Of a stretch of 64,000 nucleotides of DNA, positions 1 to 9,044 are shown piece after piece. The position numbers and the translations under genes were made by a program. The stretch is from Rhizobium sp. 18055 (lineage in GTDB: Bacteria; Pseudomonadota; Alphaproteobacteria; Rhizobiales; Rhizobiaceae): positions 1-64,000 of the forward strand of contig NZ_CACSKD010000013.1 in assembly GCF_902706285.1 (NCBI RefSeq). Reading direction: 5' to 3'. Position 1 is the stretch's first letter; each line of letters starts with the position of its first letter. Under the pieces are notes generated by a model, which was given only the letters and a program-made list of their open reading frames with translations, made no database searches and had not been told where the DNA came from.

Positions 1-47
1 CCGCCGCCGCCGGCCGCTATCGATAATCTCAAGCCGCTCCATTCCGC

Positions 48-77
48 ACTGTCCCTATTGACGTCAATACGGACAGT
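48..77. repeat. 30-bp near-perfect palindrome at helicase 3' end
   Basis: The arms ACTGTCC (48-54) and GGACAGT (71-77) flank the perfect 14-bp palindrome TATTGACGTCAATA (56-69); only the C/C pair at 55/70 breaks the symmetry. The stop codon of the helicase gene (64-66) lies in its centre. Size and symmetry fit a recombinase core site or an element end better than a terminator, because there is no GC-rich stem followed by a T run. Its role is inference. Confidence 0.75.
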
Positions 78-1701
78 CAGTGCCAAATCTCATGATTTCT
101 ACAAGACGGCCTTGCCCGGACGGATACCCCGGATCGACTGTTATGATTTTTCCAAGGGAGCCGTTCCAAAGCTGCCGCTCGTAGTCGTTCACTGTCCAAA
201 GACATGGGTCACCGACGGCGAAGCGATCGAAGGCCATTTGCCCCCTGTCGCGGTTGCCCCGATGGAAGTGCAAGTTGATCGCGTCGATGCCGGCTTGACC
301 AGCGTATGAAGGAGCGATCACCTGCACCTCTTGGCACTTCCAATCATGAAGGACGTCCTCAATGCGGTCGATGATGTCCTCCTCGCGGGCCTGTATGAAG
401 CTGCATCCGCCCCCTCGGATATTGTATTCCGGAAGGACGACCGCGCGACCTTCTCGGATACTGAGTGATACCTCAGGAATACCTGTCTCCTCTCGCGCAC
501 GCAAAATGCGCGTCAATTCAGTCCGCGGGACCACGTCAGATGACACCAGGCGATGCAACACCAATCCGAATCCGATCGGTGGGAGCTGAGCAACATCTCC
601 TACCATAAGCATCGGGGCGTGCTGCGGTAGATGGAAGAGTATTCGGTACAGTGTCGGCAAATCTATCATGGACGCTTCATCGATGATGACCATGGTGTGC
701 CTTCCAAGCTCCAATTGACCGTGGGAAGCCTTCTTCAGCCAAGATGCCGCAGTCTGAGCGGGCTGTCCTGTAGACTCCATCATGCGTTTCGCCGCCCTGC
801 CGGCGATAGCGATTTGATAGACGGTCAGACCGAAGTGATGGGCGGCGGAGTTGATTGCTCGCAGCGTCGTTGTCTTCCCGACGCCAGCGCCACCTGTCAA
901 AAGCGAGAACGTGTTCATCAGCGCCATTCGGACCGCTTCGCGCTGCTCTGCCGTCAAAATCCGGCAGGTCGGCGAAGTCATCAGGAAAGTGGTGATGTCC
1001 TCCGCGGGTATCGCGTCTAGGAAGAGGTCGCGGCCAATGGGGTCGCGATGCAGATGCGCCTCGACACGTTTTTCGATGAACCGCTCCATATACGCGGCCC
1101 CGGCCGGTTGAAAGCCGGTCTCAACAGGTATTGCAGCCAGATCGGCGACGGCCATTTCCACGGCGCGCTCGCCGGACTTGATGTCCGTTCTCAAACGCTT
1201 GGCGGTTGCCCGAACGAGTTGATCGTGGGCACACCAGGTGTGTTTGCGATCAAGCCGATCATAGAGGATGCTTTCCACAGCGGCGACGAGGCGGCGCGGA
1301 TCAGTCTCAGAGGTGCCTAGAAGGGTCGCCGCGCTGTCCACCTTGTCCCATGGGCAGACACACAGAAGGCGGTATGGATTCTCCCGTATTTTGGCGATGG
1401 CTTGTTCACCCCAGAACTCGACGGCCTTTCGAGCAATCTTCGTGTCGATACCATTTTCGTCGAAGAACACGACGCAATCGGCCAAGGCGAGCTGATTACG
1501 CCATGCGTCGATGATGATAGCGGCATGGTTGCGATCCAGCAGAGGTCCGAAACTCTCGGCATCGCCATCTGCAAGCATGGCGTAGAGCGCATGTCCGAAC
1601 GTGTCCCAAAGACGCCGTGCCGTCGCCCATCCCACACCGACGAATTCGGGTCGTGTCGCAAGGAACTTCACGATATGCCGGCCTTGTGGCAAGGGGATCA
1701 T
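64..1701 (-). CDS. RecD-like superfamily 1 helicase, C-terminally short
   Basis: This is an AAA/RecD-type helicase of 545 residues. The N-terminal ~220 residues contain helix-hairpin-helix-like segments, as in RecD2/TraA-type proteins. Walker A is GGAGVGKT (270-277), Walker B is VIIDEAS (Asp341, Glu342), and GDVAQLPPIG (368-377) is a helicase motif III-type segment. An SH3-like stretch begins near residue 500, but the frame stops before the last RecA half-domain that normally carries the late motifs (family members are usually above 700 residues). The stop lies inside a 30-bp palindrome, so the gene may be truncated by a junction or frameshifted; sequence to the left is too short to tell. It is the last gene of the recombinase chain and overlaps the preceding gene by ATGA. 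A role in element transfer or replication is inference. Confidence 0.8.
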   Translation of the reverse strand: MIPLPQGRHIVKFLATRPEFVGVGWATARRLWDTFGHALYAMLADGDAESFGPLLDRNHAAIIIDAWRNQLALADCVVFFDENGIDTKIARKAVEFWGEQAIAKIRENPYRLLCVCPWDKVDSAATLLGTSETDPRRLVAAVESILYDRLDRKHTWCAHDQLVRATAKRLRTDIKSGERAVEMAVADLAAIPVETGFQPAGAAYMERFIEKRVEAHLHRDPIGRDLFLDAIPAEDITTFLMTSPTCRILTAEQREAVRMALMNTFSLLTGGAGVGKTTTLRAINSAAHHFGLTVYQIAIAGRAAKRMMESTGQPAQTAASWLKKASHGQLELGRHTMVIIDEASMIDLPTLYRILFHLPQHAPMLMVGDVAQLPPIGFGLVLHRLVSSDVVPRTELTRILRAREETGIPEVSLSIREGRAVVLPEYNIRGGGCSFIQAREEDIIDRIEDVLHDWKCQEVQVIAPSYAGQAGIDAINLHFHRGNRDRGQMAFDRFAVGDPCLWTVNDYERQLWNGSLGKIITVDPGYPSGQGRLVEIMRFGTDCPY

Positions 1702-2081
1702 GGTATCACCCTCCTCCCGGTCAGTGTCATATGGTCGTACTGGGCCAAACGGCGTCGAAGCTCGTAGTTTTCGCTACGGACGGCTGCAAGCTGCTGCTCC
1801 AACTGCGTGATCCTGGCCTTGATCGCCGCGTCTTGCGGAGCCGATTCCATGGCCTCACGTGGCTGAAGGCCGAGTTCGTCAACACCCTCGTTCAGTGCCC
1901 TCTCAAAGCGGGCATTCTGAGCGAAGGTTTCGCGGTTGAACCCGCAGGCCGTAGCAACGGCCGTTTTGTTGACTTTGCCGCCGTGCTCGGGAAATCGCAG
2001 TTTCGCCCGTCGCAATCGTTCAATATATTCGAGCAGCTTGGCGTAGTTCTGCTCGCTTACGGCTTGGGAGCTCGTCGTCAT
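1698..2081 (-). CDS. Small HTH/coiled-coil protein of the recombinase module
   Basis: This is a 127-residue protein. Residues 12-60 resemble a short helix-turn-helix region (a KVNKTAVATACGFNRETFAQ segment), and residues 75-110 form a heptad-like coiled coil rich in Leu, Glu and Arg. It is similar in size and design to the small accessory proteins encoded after tyrosine recombinases in Tn554-type transposons (TnpC-like), but I cannot assign a family. Its start overlaps the stop of the 143-residue gene by one base and its end overlaps the helicase start by ATGA, so it is translationally coupled on both sides. A likely job is a DNA-binding accessory factor for the recombinases (inference). Confidence 0.7.
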   Translation of the reverse strand: MTTSSQAVSEQNYAKLLEYIERLRRAKLRFPEHGGKVNKTAVATACGFNRETFAQNARFERALNEGVDELGLQPREAMESAPQDAAIKARITQLEQQLAAVRSENYELRRRLAQYDHMTLTGRRVIP

Positions 2082-2512
2082 TACTTCTCGCTCGCACCGC
2101 GGTTGATGAGAGGAAGAGGTTGGTTCAATTCGACCTCGGAAACGCCGCGTCGGCGGGAATTGAAAAGCCAGACCGCAAACTGCTGCATGTGCTTGGTATT
2201 CTCGCTCTTGCTGACTTCAAGTTCGGCTTTCAGGACCTCAATCCGCGAAAGCGCCGCCGCCATTTCGGCCGTCACGTCTTTTTGCTTCGTCTTTGGCTGA
2301 GCGTTTGCCGATTTCCTGCGTTGACGAACCTTGGCATTCTGGAAGGCCACTTTGATTGAGAAATGGCTCTGAAGTGTTTGCCGCGAATAGGTTTGGCGCA
2401 ATGTCAGCGAGACTTTGTCGACGACGAGTTCCCACGTAATCTTGCCCTCCCAAGAGGCGATCAACCGGACGACCCTCTGGACATTTTCAAAAGTGAGGTT
2501 GGGCGTTCCCAT
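2081..2512 (-). CDS. Small hypothetical protein of the recombinase module
   Basis: The product has 143 residues and I do not recognise a family. The N-terminal ~60 residues are predicted helical and HTH-like, with tryptophans at 21 and 27. A basic Lys/Arg-rich linker (about residues 60-78) follows, then a coiled-coil segment (about 80-115) and a basic tail. The start lies two bases after the stop of the 708-residue recombinase, and the end shares one base with the next start. Architecture parallels the neighbouring 127-residue protein, suggesting two related DNA-binding accessory factors. This is inference from composition and gene order. Confidence 0.65.
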   Translation of the reverse strand: MGTPNLTFENVQRVVRLIASWEGKITWELVVDKVSLTLRQTYSRQTLQSHFSIKVAFQNAKVRQRRKSANAQPKTKQKDVTAEMAAALSRIEVLKAELEVSKSENTKHMQQFAVWLFNSRRRGVSEVELNQPLPLINRGASEK

Positions 2513-2514
2513 TA

Positions 2515-4641
2515 TCAGTCTTCCCCAAGCCCGCGCATGATCTCCAGAAGCTCCCTATCTTCGTCGTCAGAAAGTTCCGCTGCGGGTGGTGCGACTGGTG
2601 TCTTGCCATCGAGGGCATCCCTATCTCGAACCGCGAGTGCGATCTCGCTGTCCCCATTCCGCGACGCCAGATTGATGGGTTTGCCCTCTCGGATCGTCAG
2701 GTCGTCATGGATAGCTATCATGGCACGCAGTCGGGTTATTGTGCCCATGTGGTGCGTTACCCAGCGATCCGAGCCAGCCACGTCATTCTTCATCGCTTTA
2801 AGTGCCGCTGCGAGCTGACGTTCTGCGATCTCCAGATGCTTCTTCGTCTTCGCCCTGTGTTCCGAGTCTCCCTTCTTAAACACGTTTTCGGAGCATCCCG
2901 CGCAGTCCCCGTGAAGCATGCAAGGTAGCAGACTGTAATCGTGGGCGCAGTATCCGAAGTCGGTGGCGAGCGCTGAACCAATCTGTGCTTGGTAAAATTC
3001 CTGTGGGGTCACCGGGTCGTTAACGCCCTGCTTCCTCCGTGCCTCGAACATCGGACCTTCTCCACCGCCTTCGTCGAGCGCCCTGAGTTCGGCGATGACT
3101 TCATGATCGGTCCAATGGATATAGTTTTTGTTCTGGTTGACCGAGTGCCCGCTCCAGAACGCCATGTCGAGTTCGCCCAGACCGTTCCGCTCGGCGACAG
3201 TCAGCAACCAGTGTCGGAAGCTATGGGTCGTGATCTCTATCTCCGAGCCATCCTTCTCGACTATCCCCCAACGCTTATAGACACTGGGCTTCGTGTCGTG
3301 CCCGGATAACCAGTGTTCGAACTGCCCGACGGTCACGTGGTCGACAACACAGGGATAGGTGCCCTTCTCGCTATGGAGTTGGTTCTTAAAAACAATGATG
3401 AGTGTCTCCGAGTAGAGCTGATCGTCGCGCCCGTTGAAGTCTGGAAACCGCTCAGGCAGGTTCTTGAGGACGTGTTCGGCGAATGATCCAACACGAACCT
3501 CTTTCATATAGCTCGGGGTTTTTTCATCGGTCCGATATTCGATTCCGGACGATCTAACCCAGTATGCGAGAGCGCCCAGCGTGGACCTGTTCACAAGGCG
3601 TCGGAGATCGGAAAGCGTTATCCAACCGCTTGATCTCGCGTATTGAAGATCGGGCGGGAGCCACAGCGTCGAGGGATTCTTTTCGTACCATGCTGCCAAG
3701 TCTCGAGCTTGAGCACACATGTCGGTAAGGCGCTTCACCGCCTCCTTGACGACGGTAACGGCTTTCGTCGGAATAGGCTTGACCTGAGGCGGATGTCCCT
3801 TGCCAGGCCAGACGCGGATGCCGAGGCCAAGCCGCATTTCCCCGCTGACTTCGTCCTTGAACTCGTCCTCGACTATGCAATCTAGGCGCAACTGCAGGAC
3901 CTCGTGGGCTCGGATGGGAACCGCAGCACAGATGGCGCTTATTGAGGAGAAGAGCCTGTCGACGAAAGACACAGAATTGGCAAATATCCTTCCCATCCCG
4001 ATCAAGGCTTCCATGCTTGGTAGCTTCTCGCCCCGCCGCGCCCTTGCCTCCGGACCCAGCGCCTCCAGCTGCTCTTCGGGTTTGCGTAGACCGTGCTTCC
4101 AGCGAAACGGCCCATTGTAAAATCCCTTGCGGAGGCAAAGGTCGTGCACTTGCTGGATCGCGCTGCTCAGTTGGTAGTGGCGACCCGGCCCCACGCCTAC
4201 TGCCGCCAGACTGACGGCTTCGTGGAGGACCGCTACCGAACAGTCTTCAATGCGTGGGGCAAATTTCAAGGCACGGAAACCAGCCTCAATGAATTGAAGC
4301 GCACTGAGGCGCTTGTGCAATGTTTCGAAGGTCGACGGCGACGTCGAGTGCTTGTAACGGACATATGCCTTCGCGAAATCGATGAAGTCCCTGTGCAAAG
4401 GCGTCCCGGTCACGACCTGCTGGGGCGTGATAACGGCTTCGGAATTGTAGAAAACGATCTGTCGATTGTTTCGGTTGTGACCCTTCGTCTGGAATGAGCC
4501 ACCAACGGGCCAAATTTCGTCTTCCCACATTTCATCTGCGATCAGTCCGGCGATTTCATGCCGAACCAATTCTATGAAACTACGAACGTTCTCGACGGGC
4601 GACGACCCGAAATCCAGAAACTCATTTGCATTGAGTGTCAT
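2515..4641 (-). CDS. Tyrosine recombinase 3 of the trio (708 aa)
   Basis: This is a large site-specific recombinase. The start is the ATG at 4639-4641, with AGGGG about 8 bases upstream; this overlaps the previous recombinase by 20 bases. A longer frame to 4722 is open but less likely. Counting from this start, catalytic residues visible are Arg244 (IRAHEV), His473 and Arg476 (HSFRHW), His499 (WSGHS) and the nucleophile Tyr507 (NYIHW). A Cys cluster follows (565, 574, 580, 583; CMLHGDCAGC), probably zinc binding, then a helical tail of about 120 residues. The extended N-terminus and Cys-rich C-terminus are unlike phage integrases and resemble recombinases of Tn554/RIT-type elements. It acts on DNA at the element ends, presumably with its two partners. 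Confidence 0.9.
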   Translation of the reverse strand: MTLNANEFLDFGSSPVENVRSFIELVRHEIAGLIADEMWEDEIWPVGGSFQTKGHNRNNRQIVFYNSEAVITPQQVVTGTPLHRDFIDFAKAYVRYKHSTSPSTFETLHKRLSALQFIEAGFRALKFAPRIEDCSVAVLHEAVSLAAVGVGPGRHYQLSSAIQQVHDLCLRKGFYNGPFRWKHGLRKPEEQLEALGPEARARRGEKLPSMEALIGMGRIFANSVSFVDRLFSSISAICAAVPIRAHEVLQLRLDCIVEDEFKDEVSGEMRLGLGIRVWPGKGHPPQVKPIPTKAVTVVKEAVKRLTDMCAQARDLAAWYEKNPSTLWLPPDLQYARSSGWITLSDLRRLVNRSTLGALAYWVRSSGIEYRTDEKTPSYMKEVRVGSFAEHVLKNLPERFPDFNGRDDQLYSETLIIVFKNQLHSEKGTYPCVVDHVTVGQFEHWLSGHDTKPSVYKRWGIVEKDGSEIEITTHSFRHWLLTVAERNGLGELDMAFWSGHSVNQNKNYIHWTDHEVIAELRALDEGGGEGPMFEARRKQGVNDPVTPQEFYQAQIGSALATDFGYCAHDYSLLPCMLHGDCAGCSENVFKKGDSEHRAKTKKHLEIAERQLAAALKAMKNDVAGSDRWVTHHMGTITRLRAMIAIHDDLTIREGKPINLASRNGDSEIALAVRDRDALDGKTPVAPPAAELSDDEDRELLEIMRGLGED

Positions 4642-6157
4642 TTCGACGCCCCTTCTTCGACACCCGCTTCTTGGATGCCAAGCGAGCACTGCAGGCTTGG
4701 ATAACCTGCGCGACGGCAACAATGGTCCGGTCGCGGATCGCGAAGATTTTCGGAGAACGACCGGCCAAGACCATCCTCTCGCGATCTGCGATGAGGACTT
4801 CGAGAAATGCTACATGGGGACCGTCGAGCCACGGCTCGAAATGCCGGCAAGTGTAGCATGCTGTTGGGATGGACTGAGCGCAGAAGCTCATCGCCCCGCA
4901 ATTCCCCATCGCAGAGTTGGAATCCTCCGGCAGTGAACGATCATAGATGCGGCTTGTGCGATCCCGACCGCGTTCGGACTCGTCTTCCACCAGAACGCCA
5001 GCGAATGCCTGAGCAACGACGGCCATATCCATTGCCATGGCCCGGTCAAGACGGCCCGTCATCGCTAGCGTCGCCTCGGTGTAGACTTTGACCTGCTGCG
5101 TGTCGCGGTGCCCCGCCAATTCTGCGATCTCGTAGATGTCTTTGCCCGAGTCTGCTGCGCGTTGTAACAGTGTCTTCCGAAAACGATCCGAGTTCGCCCT
5201 AATGTTGGTCATACGAGACATCAGCAAGTCGAATTGCTTGGCGATGGAACATGAATCTCGATGATAGGGAAAGCCTGGAATGTCTCCCTCATCCTCACTA
5301 AACAACATGGGCGGGTCAACAACGTCGATGGCGTACTCAGCGCGCCTCTGCCGATTGGCTTCGATCAGGCGCGCAATGAGTTCACCGAGCGGCTTTGCGC
5401 AGTACCGTAGTTTAAACTGACTTCGATAGGCCGCGCCTCGGCCCTTTGCCATGGGCATTCGAAGGGCATAGAAGCGCACCCCATCGACCTCTTTGACAAT
5501 TAGATCGCACTCCTTCATCTGAGCGAATTGGATTGCCCGACTTCCATAGGCGAGAAACAGCCAACCCAAGGTATAGTCGTCGAGCGAAATTCGTCCGGCG
5601 GCGAACCAGTCATTCAACGTTGCGTGAATCGACTGTAGTTCGACGTCATTAAAGGCCCCCTTTCTCGGGTCCCTCGTCCGTATTGCCGTGCCTTTGACGT
5701 TGCCTGGAATTCTGAGGTCGTTCAGATACTCAATCGCGTCTCGGCTGCAAATACCGATTCCGAGGTCTTCCATAGTGTTGAAGAGCACGCGCAATACACC
5801 AAGATACCAAGCAGTTTTTTGCGTAAGGCTTTCGCGATACCGAGAAGTCACGAGCAGCGTGACAACGGTACCGGCGTCGGGTGATTGGTGTAATTCGGCA
5901 GCGTAGAGGGCCTGGAATCGGGTCCATATATTTGACGAATGCGAGTAGGACTTCCTTTCGAGGAAGAAGATCATGGCCAGCTTCAGGCAATGACGTACCT
6001 CGGCAGACAGAGCGGCGATCTTGTCGAAGCGATAGAACCTTGTGCCGGCGAGACTGGGAATACGCCATTCATCAAGTCGGGGATCGAACGCATAACCGTC
6101 ACGAGTAATCACGGTATCCGGCAAAGGCGGCAACGACTTGCTGAGGAAATGTGTCAT
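4622..6157 (-). CDS. Tyrosine recombinase 2 of the trio (511 aa)
   Basis: This is the middle gene of the trio. The ATG at 6157 overlaps the stop of recombinase 1 (ATGA). Readable catalytic positions are Arg207 (AYGSRAI), Arg327, His350 (AGHRD) and Tyr359 (VKVYTEA). In the HxxR box the first position reads Asp324 (DRFR), not His, so the active site may be altered. A Cys cluster near the C-terminus (420, 426, 434, 437; CYTCRHFEPW) is likely zinc binding. In elements that encode several tyrosine recombinases together, such as RIT and Tn554, more than one is needed for transposition. That may allow a variant active site here (inference). Confidence 0.9.
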   Translation of the reverse strand: MTHFLSKSLPPLPDTVITRDGYAFDPRLDEWRIPSLAGTRFYRFDKIAALSAEVRHCLKLAMIFFLERKSYSHSSNIWTRFQALYAAELHQSPDAGTVVTLLVTSRYRESLTQKTAWYLGVLRVLFNTMEDLGIGICSRDAIEYLNDLRIPGNVKGTAIRTRDPRKGAFNDVELQSIHATLNDWFAAGRISLDDYTLGWLFLAYGSRAIQFAQMKECDLIVKEVDGVRFYALRMPMAKGRGAAYRSQFKLRYCAKPLGELIARLIEANRQRRAEYAIDVVDPPMLFSEDEGDIPGFPYHRDSCSIAKQFDLLMSRMTNIRANSDRFRKTLLQRAADSGKDIYEIAELAGHRDTQQVKVYTEATLAMTGRLDRAMAMDMAVVAQAFAGVLVEDESERGRDRTSRIYDRSLPEDSNSAMGNCGAMSFCAQSIPTACYTCRHFEPWLDGPHVAFLEVLIADRERMVLAGRSPKIFAIRDRTIVAVAQVIQACSARLASKKRVSKKGRRNDTQCK

Positions 6158-7431
6158 TCGTTGTCATCCTTCCGACCGTGCTTGATGTCGAGTTCGCTTT
6201 GCATGCCCTTCAGGTATTCGTTTGACTTTCGGGTTGTTGACCGCCGCAGATAAGTCTCCGCAGAGTTTTCACTGCGCCATCCAAATGCCCGCTTTCGGAG
6301 TTTGACCTGTTTGGTTTCGGGCACCTGTTTCTTGTCCATGAACTCCGTGAAATTGTCGTTGGCCGTGTGCCGCATGACGTGTGGGGTCAACTGGGCAGGC
6401 AGTCCTCCCACCTTCTCGCGCAACTTGGCGAACATCTTGTTGATGGCGCTATGTGTTAGAGGCGCGCCGTTGAAAACGTCGATGATCAGGAAGAGCCTGT
6501 CCTTGTCCTTCATGTTGATCTTCGGGCGATGTACGACGATCCATTCGTGAATGATCTCCGCCAAACGGGGACTTAGACCCAAGGTCCGAGCGAGGGTTTT
6601 GGCGGCACCTGGCCTTTTGCGAGGGTCATTCTTGTTGTCCGGGCGACGATGAATGGTCACCAGGCCGTCCGAACCCAGCGCACAGTCCGTCGTCAAGATA
6701 CCGAGGAGTTCGCCGACCCGAATGCCCAAATCCAGCAGCATTTTCACGATGACGTAGTTTCGAAAGCGAACCTTTTTCGTGAACGGATTGTCCTTGCAAT
6801 CTGGCTCGATGACTTCCCTGAGCCGCTTCTCGTAAGGGTCTTCAAGCCCCTGCGGCGCGCCGTCATCGTCGGACTCGGGTCTTATCAATCCATCCCTATA
6901 GGTCATCAGCCTTTTGAGACAATCTTCCCGTACCTTGTCATATCCCCCCCAAGCTTCCTCCTTCAGCCTTAGAGCCGACACGACCTCAGCGCTTGTGAAA
7001 TCCAGAAACGAATGGATTGCCGTCAGCCGATTGAACTTCTCGTTGAAAGAGGCAGCACGCCGCAGCCGTTTGGACGAAATGCGGGCAACCTTGGCTCGCG
7101 CGAGCGCGAGATCGGTGACAAGCTCCCTGACGAACCATCCGCAAACACTGTCGATGTCCATTATCTCGGTGAGCGAAAAGAAGCGCCCGGTGCTTATTCG
7201 CTCAGATATGTCGACCTTTCGAAGGTCGGCCCACAAAAACAGGAACATCAAGGCACGCAGGTCGTTCTCCAGCGTCTTGCTCTGGAGGCCGCCCGAGCGG
7301 CGGCACCCGATTATCCAGAATGCCGCGGACTGTATCGGCATGCGCGATGCCGAACTCATTAAGAACGGCATTCGCTCGCCATCGTCGAATTTCTCAAGGC
7401 GTATATAGTAAGGGTTTTTTGCTTCAATCAT
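6154..7431 (-). CDS. Tyrosine recombinase 1 of the trio (425 aa)
   Basis: This is the promoter-proximal recombinase. The ATG at 7431 has GGGGAG about 7 bases upstream. An N-terminal SAM-like/core-binding region precedes the catalytic domain, with Arg238 (GIRVGELL), His351 and Arg354 (HVMRHT), Trp385 in place of the second-box His (FGWRS), a common substitution, and the nucleophile Tyr394 (AETYLRR). The full set suggests an active enzyme. It starts a six-gene chain (three recombinases, two small proteins, helicase) with overlaps or gaps of at most 2 bases, so the whole set is probably one transcript. The 203-base gap to the divergent ISL3-like gene must hold its promoter. Confidence 0.92.
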   Translation of the reverse strand: MIEAKNPYYIRLEKFDDGERMPFLMSSASRMPIQSAAFWIIGCRRSGGLQSKTLENDLRALMFLFLWADLRKVDISERISTGRFFSLTEIMDIDSVCGWFVRELVTDLALARAKVARISSKRLRRAASFNEKFNRLTAIHSFLDFTSAEVVSALRLKEEAWGGYDKVREDCLKRLMTYRDGLIRPESDDDGAPQGLEDPYEKRLREVIEPDCKDNPFTKKVRFRNYVIVKMLLDLGIRVGELLGILTTDCALGSDGLVTIHRRPDNKNDPRKRPGAAKTLARTLGLSPRLAEIIHEWIVVHRPKINMKDKDRLFLIIDVFNGAPLTHSAINKMFAKLREKVGGLPAQLTPHVMRHTANDNFTEFMDKKQVPETKQVKLRKRAFGWRSENSAETYLRRSTTRKSNEYLKGMQSELDIKHGRKDDNE

Positions 7432-7554
7432 CGCTTGCTCCCCGCAACAATTTCGCGAAGCAAACCAAGCAAACGGAATTTCGTCAAACCTAAATGTATT
7501 TTAAAACAATGGCTTACCTACGCTCATGGTCACTTCTCGGTGCTGCGACTGCGG

Positions 7555-7583
7555 TTGACATTGCTTGCGACCCAAATGATAAC
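7555..7583 (+). promoter_or_regulatory. Candidate sigma-70 promoter for the ISL3-like gene
   Basis: TTGACA (7555-7560) is separated by 17 bases from GATAAC (7578-7583), facing the GTG start at 7635. The -35 matches consensus fully; the -10 matches four of six. The same 203-base gap also serves the divergent recombinase chain. A tandem AAGCAAAC pair near 7459-7476 could be an operator but is unsupported. Confidence 0.5.
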
Positions 7584-7634
7584 GGACAGCCTTATCCATA
7601 GGCCGTCAAACGGCGCGCGTTCGCAGACCGCTTA

Positions 7635-9044
7635 GTGGGGGCGATTATCAGAAAAATCAACGATTTCGATCCCAAGCCATTCGACACAGTTTCTGGGCCA
7701 TTGGTCATCGATCCGATCGGCGGCGAGGTATCGCCTCAGCCGAATTGGCTCGATCTGGACAACATGTATTGCTGGGAAATTGCGAGGACGAAGAACGAAA
7801 CCTACCTGTACATACAGTCATGGGAGCCGCAGCAACCAGAGGCAAGGCTCGAATGCGCAGTGGTGAAGAACGGTCAAAGCGATCCGGCATATTTCCAGGA
7901 CTTCCCGCTACATGGAAGGGAAACGTGGATTCGGTTTAGACGGGCCAAGTTCAAGTGCAAGCATTGCGGCGAGACGTGGCAGGAAAGAACCGACCAGCTT
8001 GACCAGCGCCACCGTATGACATCTCGGTTCCGTTCATATGTAGAAGAAAAATCCGTGACGCACAGCTTCCTCGAGGCCGCGCGCATTTGCTCGATTGACC
8101 GAAAACGGGTCGAGAGAGTTTTCAAATCCTATGCCGAGCGCCGCCTGCAAAACTATGCCGCCAACCTTCCGACAACGGCCACAGTGCTTAGTATCCATGT
8201 CGAAGAAATCATGGGTCGGTCGACGCTTATCGTGGGCGACGTCAAGGCTGGACGGATGTTCGATCTCGTTCAGGTATCCTCACGGGAAGACGTCGCGGCG
8301 TACTTCCACAGCCTGGCCAGCAAATCGGTCAAATTCCTGTCCATCAATCCGCTCGGAGAATACGCCTCCGACATGTCGCGTTTCTTCAAGGAAGCAAGGC
8401 CTTTGATCGGCCGGATGCCCCTTCTAAAGGTCGCTGACAGGATCATCGACAAGATACGAATTGCGAAAAATGCCAATGCATCCGACTGCGATCATTCGGC
8501 GCTATCCAATTTCCACAATACCTTTGTTGGATCGCCAGGAACCGCTTTGTTCCAAAACGAAATAAGGTTCATCAAATCGCTGCATGCACGCCCATTGCTA
8601 CGCCACGCTCACCTGTTGAGGTTGCAGATTTCGAAACTCTACGATCTCAAAAGCCAGGATGAAGCCGGGCAAGCCCTGGACGCGTTGGTCAATAGCGCGC
8701 GGATCGGCGGCGTGGCCTGCGATGAGTTGCGACGTCTATTGACGGACTGGAAACCCGCGATACTGGCCTTTTTCCACGCTGGTCTCGACGTCGCCGACCT
8801 TGGGGACTACGACCAATCCGTAGCCGAGATAGTCGCTGGAATGCAACGCATCACTCGGGGGCACAAGTTCGAAACTCTCCGCGCCAAGCTTCTGCTGAGG
8901 TACGGAGAAGACGCAAGCATCGCCTTCAACTTGATTTCCGTGCCTCCAGAACTTCACGATGAAATGCTTGAAGCGTTCTACTGCAACGGCGCTCCACTCG
9001 AAGAACTGCGTCGCGCGCTGAAAAGTCCCGCCTTCCAACTGTAG
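7635..9044 (+). CDS. ISL3-family transposase-like protein, catalytic residues degenerate
   Basis: This is a 469-residue protein with a GTG start. The layout follows ISL3 transposases: an N-terminal zf-ISL3-like region where only the second knuckle is intact (CKHC, 108-111), a helical HTH region (about 125-175), then an RNase-H-like domain. By eye, the segments that should hold the DDE residues read VEE near 189-191 (family: IDE), SINPLGEY at 236-243 (family: an Asp before a distal Tyr) and LGDYDQS near the third position (family: EG.N). All three therefore look substituted, although the fold-typical VADRI and WKPAILAFF segments persist. No terminal inverted repeats are obvious on either side. 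It may be a domesticated DNA-binding protein of the island, not an active IS (inference). Confidence 0.7.
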   Translation: MGAIIRKINDFDPKPFDTVSGPLVIDPIGGEVSPQPNWLDLDNMYCWEIARTKNETYLYIQSWEPQQPEARLECAVVKNGQSDPAYFQDFPLHGRETWIRFRRAKFKCKHCGETWQERTDQLDQRHRMTSRFRSYVEEKSVTHSFLEAARICSIDRKRVERVFKSYAERRLQNYAANLPTTATVLSIHVEEIMGRSTLIVGDVKAGRMFDLVQVSSREDVAAYFHSLASKSVKFLSINPLGEYASDMSRFFKEARPLIGRMPLLKVADRIIDKIRIAKNANASDCDHSALSNFHNTFVGSPGTALFQNEIRFIKSLHARPLLRHAHLLRLQISKLYDLKSQDEAGQALDALVNSARIGGVACDELRRLLTDWKPAILAFFHAGLDVADLGDYDQSVAEIVAGMQRITRGHKFETLRAKLLLRYGEDASIAFNLISVPPELHDEMLEAFYCNGAPLEELRRALKSPAFQL

